Shown: one piece after another, positions 57,127 to 64,000 of the stretch
How the letters are laid out: the number at the start of each line of letters is the position of its first letter
Position numbering within the stretch: position 1 is the stretch's first letter
Assembly (NCBI RefSeq): GCF_029784155.1
Contig: NC_073691.1
Location: 50,016,490-50,080,489, forward strand
Direction: 5' to 3'
From: Uranotaenia lowii
Taxonomy: Eukaryota > Arthropoda > Insecta > Diptera > Culicidae
DNA: 64,000 bases
Notes under the pieces: generated by a model
Seen by the model: only the letters and a program-made list of their open reading frames with translations
Told to the model about the DNA's origin: nothing
The model's database searches: none
Program-made: the position numbers and the translations under genes

Positions 57127-58405
57127 CACAGCAAAAAATAAATAAATTCACATGCAACGTAATTGCATAAACGATGCGAACATTTGAAACAATAAGTTTT
57201 GGCTGCCATAAATTTGCATCGAAAAGCATTTAAAATTAAAAGGAATCAGAAAGATTTTATTTTCAGTGTGGTTCGATGTTTATTTTACATCGCCACGCTT
57301 AAAATTACATCGCCTCGCTATATTCGCTCAGCTGTCCTGTCACCTTCACATCAACACAACAAAAACAAAATTAAAAAAATAACTCGCATTCCACCTACTG
57401 CAGTGAATTCGGCCGTGTCTCTAGGAATGAAATCACCAATGTATCCGAAAATTGTTTTAGAAATGCAGGAAAGGTTCATCACAGTTATTCAGCTTTTGTG
57501 TAAGTATTTTGATAGTTTTTTGCTACACTTATCACTTATATTTTAACATCCATTTTAGGAGAAACAGGACATGATGCGCTGGCAGTACAGCAAGATGACC
57601 AAATTCGACCGGGCCCGAGGCCAATCTCCTCGGACTAAGTCTGTCATCTCCCCTACAAGGCCTAGCAGGTCTTCTTGATCTGGGTGCGCCGGAAGTCATA
57701 AGCAAACCGAAGAGCGATGCAGTCTATCTGAAGAAGCCGATTCCGTGCCTGCTATTGACTTGGGGCTCCCGGGAGCTGAGCTTCATCTTCCAAGATGCCA
57801 CCTTCAAGAACTAAGATGAGATCATGGTAAATATAGTGTACAATAGCATCCGACGTAGACCCAAGGTCAATGGATAGTCAGTGCAATTTAAAAGGACCGT
57901 GAGTTGTGCGGTCTGGACTCTGCCGGCAAGAGCGGAAGCGACCTTGGAAAAAGCTATCCCAACGGACTGGCATCGTCTTAACCATCCGCACATGATATGT
58001 TCCCGTGAGGCAGCCGGCCATGGTCGCTGGTTTCTCCTTAGGATTCAATGATAGGGCAACAGTTTTTACTGGAAATTGATGTTTTTTTTTTCTAAAGAAT
58101 CTTAAAATTGGAAGAAACAGAATGTATAGAAACTTATGTTCATTGTATCCGTTCATTCCGTTGTCTAAATAAAAAAAGTGAGAATGAATTTCAAGTCGCT
58201 ATTTTTACATTCAAAGAGACACCAACTTACAAAACAAGAAACAAAAAATAAATGTAAATTTAAATTAATTCGTTTTCATCAGTAATTGTAATTTCACAAC
58301 TAGTGATGTAAATTCAAAAACAGAACCTAAATTTGCGTAAAAAGCGATGGTCCAATAATTTGCATCGTATTCGATGTAAATTTACCCGATTGAATTTTTG
58401 CTGTG
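57127..58405. mobile_element. TIR element with CACAGCAAAAA ends, TA target, carrying gene-like DNA
   Basis: TA|CACAGCAAAAAATAAATAAA at the left and inverted TA|CACAGCAAAAATTCAATCGG at the right. Length is 1,279 bp. Subterminal blocks 'tgcataaacgatgcgaacat' and 'tttgcatcgtattcgatgta' are also inverted relatives. No transposase. The interior holds a GC-rich gene-like segment (57,560-58,000). Ends and target match the nested element at 35,611-36,402. Confidence 0.7.
57558..58000. other. GC-rich segment inside the CACAGCAA element
   Basis: It starts after a possible splice acceptor ('catccattttag|gagaaacag', junction near 57,558), following a possible donor ('tttgtgtaagt', near 57,500). Plus-strand frames include QDMMRWQYSKMTKFDRARG and, in another frame, GLLDLGAPEVISKPKSDAVY then LKKPIPCLLLTWGSRELSF. 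No domain recognised and the frames are broken, so this looks like a captured host-gene fragment. Confidence 0.35.
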
Positions 58406-58652
58406 TACTTACGGTCATATGAAGAAGCAATCAGTGCTGCTAAAGGTTTCGAGTAGACCAGTCACACAGGAACGTGTTGCTCTGTTGAAATCAAATCTTA
58501 TAATTTTAATTTCTCTTGGTACATTTTTGTACCTGAAAATGATCGCCATGTGCTCGCTAGGCTAAAATCCCGAAACGCTGGGTGGTGATAGAGAAACAAC
58601 AGAGAGATCAATAGTGAGCGAAGAACACGTGCGAGATGTACATCGATAACTT

Positions 58653-59464
58653 CCCAAGCAACCAAAAGTCTCATAAAACAGGTACAAAAACGCTAACTCA
58701 GCCCCATCATTGATATGAAGTACGTTCTATGGAGCTCAAAATTTAAGTTCTTATCGATACTGTCAAGTTCCAAAACAAGTCTTAATGATCTTCTATCCAG
58801 CCTTTTTATTCAGCTTCCAAAAAATCGCAAAATGAACAAAAAATCTCTCTATAACTCAACTGCACCCTTGGCTTCGGTTCATATCATCTTCTTTTGATTA
58901 TTTACTATGTTCTGTACATGGTGCCGCCATGATGCCACGCGCCGGATTCAAACTCGACAAATTGCTCAATTGCTTCTTTCCTACATTTCCTACATATATC
59001 GCATCAGAATTATTTACCAAATTACTTATCGACAAAAAAACTTGCCCGGCTTCGGGATCGAACGCCGACCTTCGTGGTGAGAATCGAACACGCTACCACA
59101 AGACCACGCCTAGATGTTGTTCTAACTGAAACTAACACTCGAATTGGTGATGCACTTTTTGTGACTTACCAAATCCCGTTTTGAGCACTTTTGTGCCCTT
59201 TATGTGACTTAAGTCCCGTATAACGTACGTATGCACCACTTTTGCAACTTTCAAGTTCGTTAATGAGTACATATAGATCACTCATGGGAATTGGGCAAAA
59301 TAAGTCACAAACAAAGTACATATTGAACACTTTTGCAACTTTCAAGTTCATTAATAAGTACATAAAGCTCACTAAAGGGAATTGGCAGTTGAATCTCTTT
59401 GTCAGCCAATATGTAACTTTTAATGCCTTCTTTCAAGTAAATATGTGACTTTTGGTTGCTTGGG
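58653..59464. mobile_element. TIR element family T1, copy 2
   Basis: Ends CCCAAGCAACCAAAAGTC (left) and the exact inverse on the right (GACTTTTGGTTGCTTGGG). Length is 812 bp, a shorter relative of 30,826-32,315. The right part has a 92-bp direct repeat beginning 'cacttttgcaactttcaagt' at 59,236 and 59,328. It contains a tRNA-like segment at 59,042-59,112. Confidence 0.8.
59042..59112 (-). other. tRNA-like segment inside T1 copy 2
   Basis: On the minus strand, 'tggtcttgtggtagcgtgtt' gives an A-box-like D-arm and 'ggcgttcgatcccgaagccg' gives a T-arm with the B box GTTCGATCCC. It resembles a Gly/Glu-type tRNA body but does not close an acceptor stem. The same position in T1 copy 1 has a decayed version. 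Confidence 0.6.
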
Positions 59465-59570
59465 TTGATTTAAAGTCTCTGAAAAAAAAGATAAAAATAT
59501 ACATCCATAGAAGATCCAGCTTATGACCGAAGGAGCTTGACCTGTACTCATATTGTAGCCTATTTCGTCA

Positions 59571-59647
59571 CGTTCACCGTAGTGTAATTGGCTAACGCGC
59601 CGTAGTACTGAAACGAAAATTGCGGGTTCAAGTCCTGCAGATGAGCG
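59571..59647 (+). other. tRNA-like sequence, probably a pseudo-tRNA
   Basis: The T arm is canonical: GCGGG-TTCAAGT-CCTGC. The D arm closes TAG/CTA around 'tgtaattgg', and the ends CGTTCAC and ATGAGCG pair at six of seven positions with one wobble. The anticodon arm does not form a five-base stem, so no anticodon can be assigned. I read it as a tRNA pseudogene or SINE head, not a working tRNA gene. Confidence 0.45.
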
Positions 59648-59989
59648 TTGTACATTTTTCGAGAAGTTTATGATATTTACGGCTACTGTTCTTTTTTTTT
59701 TTGATATCTCATGTTTCTTTATTACTTCTCATCACCTTTGAAAATGTTATCATTTTTAGGTAGAATGATGTACCAAGACGAATTAAAAACATTAGATTTG
59801 ATTATAATTTGATATTTTTCTCTGAAAAAAAAACCTGCTCAGTATTTGGTAGTCTTTCTCTCACTGTGCTTTCCTGACTAAGACCTTACTTATACATGGT
59901 CGGAAAACATTTGCATATTCAATTTGTCCTGTACTGTACCCAGAGAGAGAAAAAAAAAATGAAGACGATCCACTTCACAGGCGCGGGTC

Positions 59990-61445
59990 ATGAACGGTGT
60001 AACTACCCAACCCAGCGGTGATAAGTGTCTCCCAGTGAGCAAAGTCGTTCCCGTCGCCGGTCGATGTGAGTCGGTTGCTGTTGTCTGGTGCGCGTCGCGT
60101 TAAGCTTGATTTTCCTCGCCCGGAGAAGAGGAAACAAGAACCGGTTTGCTCACGTCGTCGTCGTCGCCGTCGGCTTAACCAAAAAGATGTTCGCCCGCTC
60201 CCTCTGGTTGTAGTCGCTCTCTTCTACATTTGCGTACCATCCAAGGCGACGACGCTCTCTGGTTCCGGCTCAGGAAAGGCGGCGGTACGACTTAAATCGC
60301 TCCCGCCGGGGTTTTTATTTTTTCCCATTCCGTAGCTTAAGCCGTCGCTGCCGGTCGCGCGTAATTATCCACTCACGACGGGTTTTTTCGGATCAGTGGA
60401 GAATTTTTCTTTGAGGCTGAGTCGCTCCGGCGAAGATGCTGCAGCGATCAGTACGTCTCTAGATACGAAACCGATCGCGCGGGCCGCCTCCAAGATAACG
60501 TGACGTCGCGAGAGTGTTCGCAAATTTCGGAAGAGTGCTGGGCCCATGGTCGTCAAATAAGCCGAAATGCTTGAGTCCGGTGAAATTAAGTGAATAATTG
60601 AACGAGTAATTGTAGAAATTGCGTGCGGAGATTCAGTTGGCGATTCGTACCGAAATCGGGCTAATCGTGTGCTGCTTTCCGAGTTTGAACGAGAGACTTC
60701 AGTGTGGGATGTTTTTCTTTCTGTATTCGGAGCATCTCTTGCACCTTTTGAGGTCGATTTTCTTCGGGGGAGGTCGAGTTGCGGTAGAAAATTAACCGCG
60801 TGTGCTTGCACTTTTCGCCTGTTTATTCTCCCGGTGCGTAGTGGCCTTCATCTGCCAAGCCAAGGGTGTACGCCGAAGATGCAACAGGCCTAACTATACC
60901 GGTTTGTTTTTTTACAGTTTTTTTGTTCCGTCGTTTCGCGTTTCCCAAGTTCAATAAACATGTAATGTACCCCGGCGAAGAATCGGGTCTTCTCCCCTCT
61001 GCTTCTTCGAAGATTTCTCTCTTTCGCTTAGACAATCGTGACACTCACCGGTGCTGTAGCAGAACTCGGTCATCGTCATGTGTTTGTTGAATGTGCGTCA
61101 CCTGGATGGAGGTTACCTGAGCAAAGCGAAGAAGAAATAAGGCCGAAGCCAGAAGCCGGCAAACGGAAGAAAAAAAACAACGTACCAAATTCCAAGATCC
61201 ATCCGCGATCAACAACAACAACAAGTCGAAGCAAAAACTGAATACTTACATTTAAAGTGCGCAAAGATGCCTTTTAAAGAAGAGTTCCCGCGAAGCCAAA
61301 TGAGGCATCTTGTCTACCAGAACCAGAAATGAAGCTTGCATTTGATGCATTGATGGTTGACTGCATCGATCAATCAGCAAAAGAAAAGTAAATCGATGGG
61401 AACAAAATGCAATTATGAATCGAGCTGCATCTATCGGAGAGCACG
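59990..61445 (+). promoter_or_regulatory. Putative promoter region and long 5' leader exon of a host gene
   Basis: Composition changes abruptly to GC- and CpG-rich with CGTCGTCG repeats, and no repeat family from the window occurs here. The stretch ends at 61,445 in CACG|GTAAGT, a strong splice donor. No single frame stays open, so it would be mostly untranslated leader with several upstream ATGs. An initiator-like CCCAGTGAG at 60,031-60,039 is one candidate start of transcription. A T-rich tract followed by 'ttacag' near 60,905-60,917 could be an internal acceptor. No transcript evidence is available here. Confidence 0.45.
61415..61445 (+). CDS. Possible first coding exon, 10 codons plus one base
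   Basis: ATG at 61,415 opens MNRAASIGEH and runs directly into the donor GTAAGT at 61,446, ending in phase 1. The context 'caattATGa' is acceptable but not strong. A competing ATG at 61,396 (MGTKCNYESSC...) in another frame hits a stop at the donor (TAA within GGTAAG), so it would end at 61,449 if unspliced. The remaining coding exons would lie beyond 64,000. The product is not recognisable from ten residues. Confidence 0.3.
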
Positions 61446-61926
61446 GTAAGTTTTAAATCAAAGAACATGACGATACAATCACATTAAATTTGGAATTGAA
61501 AAATTATTCCAAAATATTACTGTACGCACAACAGAGAGCATTCCATATGGTATGAATGACTTCGCAGTTGACTGCCAACAGCAGCAGCCTCTTTGAGTGC
61601 TTTCGGTACCACATCATTGATGCCCCCTATGAAGAAAGCTGAAGATGCATATCATCACTTGAATCGTTTGGATTTCTTTCCTTCCAGAAAGTATCAGTTG
61701 TTGTAGGCAAGTTTTTGAAGGTACCTTGCATTATTTTTCATTTCGCAGCTGTGTGTTTCTGTCTTCATCAAATCAGATTTGGCATTGAACTGTTATTTAT
61801 ATGAGACTGAAGTGTTTAGCTTTCAGTATAACATGCATTATTTAAAACACTGTTTTTGAAGCAGCATATTTTTTTGTTCAAAACTATAGAAAAGTTGCTA
61901 GTCGGAACCTTTATACGAATATTCCT

Positions 61927-62430
61927 AACTAATCGCCAGTGTAGAGTGTAGTTTCGTAAGGACCTTACTGAGATAGCAAAATAAGATCAATTATATTCCA
62001 CACTGTGGAACAATTCTATCCATTTTCATGCATCAAAAATTTAGGTAACTACTAAATATAAGACCTGAAAATTGTTTAAAAAATTGATCACATTTCTTAC
62101 ACTATTTAAAACTATTAAAAAAACAATATGTATTTTTGGCATAGATTGTTTAGTAAGAGGTAGTAAGTAAGAGCTTACTTACTACCTCTTACTTACTACC
62201 TCTTACTAAACAATCTATGCAAAAATACATATTGTTTTTTTAATAGTTTGAAATAGTGTAAGAAATGTAATCATTTTTTTAAACAATTTTCAGGTCTTAT
62301 ATTTAGTAGTTACCTAAATTTTTGATGCATGAAAATGGATAGAATTGTTCCACAGTGTGGAATATAATTGATCTTATTTTGCTATCTCAGTAAGGTCCTT
62401 ACGAAACTACACTCTACACTAGCGATTGCT
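61927..62430. repeat. Near-perfect palindrome, arms about 245 bp, 16-bp spacer
   Basis: The left arm (61,927-62,171) and right arm (62,188-62,430) are inverted copies with only a few mismatches. Check points: 'gcatagattgtttagtaag' versus its inverse at 62,201-62,220, 'ccacactgtggaa' in both arms, and 'gtgtagagtgtagtttcgta' at the left versus its inverse at the right end. The spacer at 62,172-62,187 repeats 'cttacttactacctct'. The outer 65 bp are related to the LTR-like block at 63,530-63,590. Confidence 0.9.
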
Positions 62431-62439
62431 AGCTAAACC

Positions 62440-63456
62440 AACGATCGTCAGTACATCGACTGTCGAGCTCTCCCACAACATCAAAAACATCCAGCCATTG
62501 GTGTAGTGAGCATCTCATTCCAATCTCGATCCCCGGCAGAAGTCGTCGTCCAGCTTTGCTCTGGACGCGACAATAAGGTGAGGGTGGAAACTGACTGTCG
62601 TATCTTCTGGCCCACGTTATTTTTTCTCAAGACAACCTATACCGCTTTTACTTAACGCGTCCATGTCGTCCAAAATTGCTCGATAAACTGCCGTGTTGAG
62701 CTCAATCATTCGTTTGCTCAAGCCGAGTTTCTCTCGCTGTTTCGCTCACTCTAGTTCGTTCATTTTTCCTCTCATCTGGTCGTGTCAAAGCCTACTACGA
62801 CAATTTTTGCTGATATTCCATCCAGTCCAGAAACTGAGCAACTCACTTAAATGTGCTTACGATGCACTCTGATGAATACGCATCTAATTTCCTCAATCAT
62901 TTTCATTCAATTATATTTCACATGCCTATACTCTACACTGACCATCGCCTAAACAACCTTCACCAAAGTGCCAGAATGCCCTTCCAGCAGTTGCATGCGA
63001 GCTCACGCATGCTGACCGCAACGTAACACCACACCACGAGAGTTACCCTCTCGGTGATAAGCTGCATCCAAATTTCTTTCTGGACCTTTTGACCTCTGCG
63101 CTGGCCAATGTTGATTTCGAATAACGAGAGTCCTCCTTCCAGCCGTGGAAAATGAACTCACCCTGCTAATCGAAACATTGAGAGTAACCTTTTCGGGCCC
63201 CAGCTTCCCGGTCTAGAATTCCAGCGGCACCTTCATGCTGAGCTGAAGCATCTCGTAGCCTCTTCACTGTTTTGTCTCTTTGATGGCTGGCTTCTGTACG
63301 CAGGTTGGCTCCTGTGGCGGGCTTACTCTGCCCTTGCTAACCACAAATATCTGCACTGGTTGCCTCCTCTAAGCTGGTATCAGGCTCACTTGCTTTCCGC
63401 AAGTCTGGAACTTGAAAGTACCCCTTTCACCAACTCTTTCTTCCTTCCAGACGTGT
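62440..63456 (-). pseudogene. Internal region relic of a second copia-like element
   Basis: It lies directly downstream, on the minus strand, of an exact copia-type primer-binding site and is GC-richer than its surroundings, as expected for a leader and gag region. Minus-strand frames such as MLQLSMKVPLEF and LGPEKVTLNVSISRV are short and broken, and no gag motif is identifiable. It stops at the palindrome, where the rest of the element is missing. Confidence 0.4.
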
Positions 63457-63470
63457 CTGGGCCCATAACC
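63457..63470 (-). promoter_or_regulatory. Exact copia-type primer-binding site
   Basis: The minus strand reads GGTTATGGGCCCAG. This is the sequence copia-group elements use to prime minus-strand DNA synthesis from a cleaved initiator tRNA-Met. It sits directly beside TG...CA-type LTR DNA starting at 63,471. Confidence 0.75.
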
Positions 63471-63600
63471 TGCTGAAATGAGTTATTCAACGCAGGATTC
63501 AGTGGTGGCATAGAGTAAATCTTTATTTGTTATCTCAGTAAGGTCATAACAAAACTACACTCCACATAAGTGATTGCTAGTTCCACCTACGATCATTCAA
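63471..63600 (-). repeat. LTR end next to the copia-type primer site
   Basis: Begins (plus) TGCTGAAATGAG, that is, it ends CATTTCAGCA on the minus strand as an LTR should. It contains 'cgcaggattcagtggtgg' and 'gttatctcagtaaggtcat', shared with 11,899-11,998 and with the outer arms of the palindrome at 61,927-62,430. The upstream limit is not fixed. Confidence 0.6.
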
Positions 63601-64000
63601 CTCATAGTTATATTAGATACTTGTTTCAATAAACACACTCTTTATTTCTTATAGATGTGCCGTATAATCAAATCTCCCAAAACAGTAAACTAACTTACAG
63701 ATGTAAAAACCTCAACACCATCTTCGTCTATGTATTGAATATCTTACACAAAAATAATTAAAGAAAATAAACCGACAAAACCTCACAAATATCGATAGCC
63801 ACAAAACACCGGAAACAACGCATCATAAAGCTGAAGGGTGTCCCATGATGAAATTGCCACACACAAAATTGATTCCCAAAATTCGAGATTTCATCTGATT
63901 GCCATCAAAATTTCAGGGATTGAAAAATAACTATTATCCTTTATTCTACCATTTTACCAGTCCATACACAAATGCCCGCACCCTGGCCTTAACCCCGGCT
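63601..64000. other. No gene recognised
   Basis: AT-rich sequence to the window end. No frame, repeat or RNA gene seen. Part of it may belong to the LTR on its left. Confidence 0.35.

Noticed and set aside
60365..60811. 148-codon minus-strand frame
   Set aside because: It lies antisense to the GC-rich putative leader exon, where stop codons are rare by composition. No motif, and a donor site supports the plus strand.

Overview
This window is AT-rich, intron-poor eukaryotic DNA dominated by mobile elements and their relics. Several features point to an insect, most likely a fly or mosquito: a DD37E-type mariner, a Ty1/copia element with the copia-type initiator-tRNA primer site, tRNA-derived SINEs, and many short TIR (terminal inverted repeat) elements with TA target duplications. 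The species cannot be fixed from the sequence. I see no complete cellular protein-coding gene. Most open frames are short and random.

Layout. 1-7 kb: dispersed repeats, one SINE with a clear target-site duplication (TSD), and a small GC-richer membrane-protein frame on the minus strand (3,999-4,346). 7.0-9.1 kb: a Rad23-like XPC-binding-domain pseudogene fragment, split by a 1.6-kb element with CACAGTG ends and a 5-bp TSD (Transib-like). 9-24 kb: a series of non-autonomous TIR elements (12,041-12,954; 14,565-15,720; 18,336-19,361; 19,603-20,298) and three more SINEs. 24-35 kb: mostly unassigned AT-rich sequence, one further TIR element (29,091-30,040) and an element with CCCAAGCAACC ends (30,826-32,315).

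35-46 kb: two related hAT-like elements in opposite orientation (35,241-37,619 and 43,501-46,016). Between them lies a foldback-like structure (about 37,780-40,560) whose arms are arrays of a 117-135-bp unit carrying YY1/Pho-like motifs. One arm was hit by a full-length 1,301-bp mariner. 46-52 kb: unassigned sequence and a 617-bp array of an 8-bp repeat. 52.3-56.6 kb: a decayed minus-strand copia element with both LTRs. 57-59.5 kb: two more TIR elements, one carrying gene-like GC-rich DNA and one carrying a tRNA-like segment.

60.0-61.45 kb is the best candidate for part of a real host gene. It is a GC-rich, CpG-rich stretch ending in a strong splice donor, preceded by a possible start codon (61,415), and reads as a long 5' leader exon of a plus-strand gene that continues beyond the window. 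Downstream are a nearly perfect ~500-bp palindrome (61,927-62,430) and a second copia-like relic with an exact copia primer-binding site (63,457-63,470).

The parts do not act together as a pathway. The window records successive insertions, including elements inside elements, whose order can be read from the TSDs.
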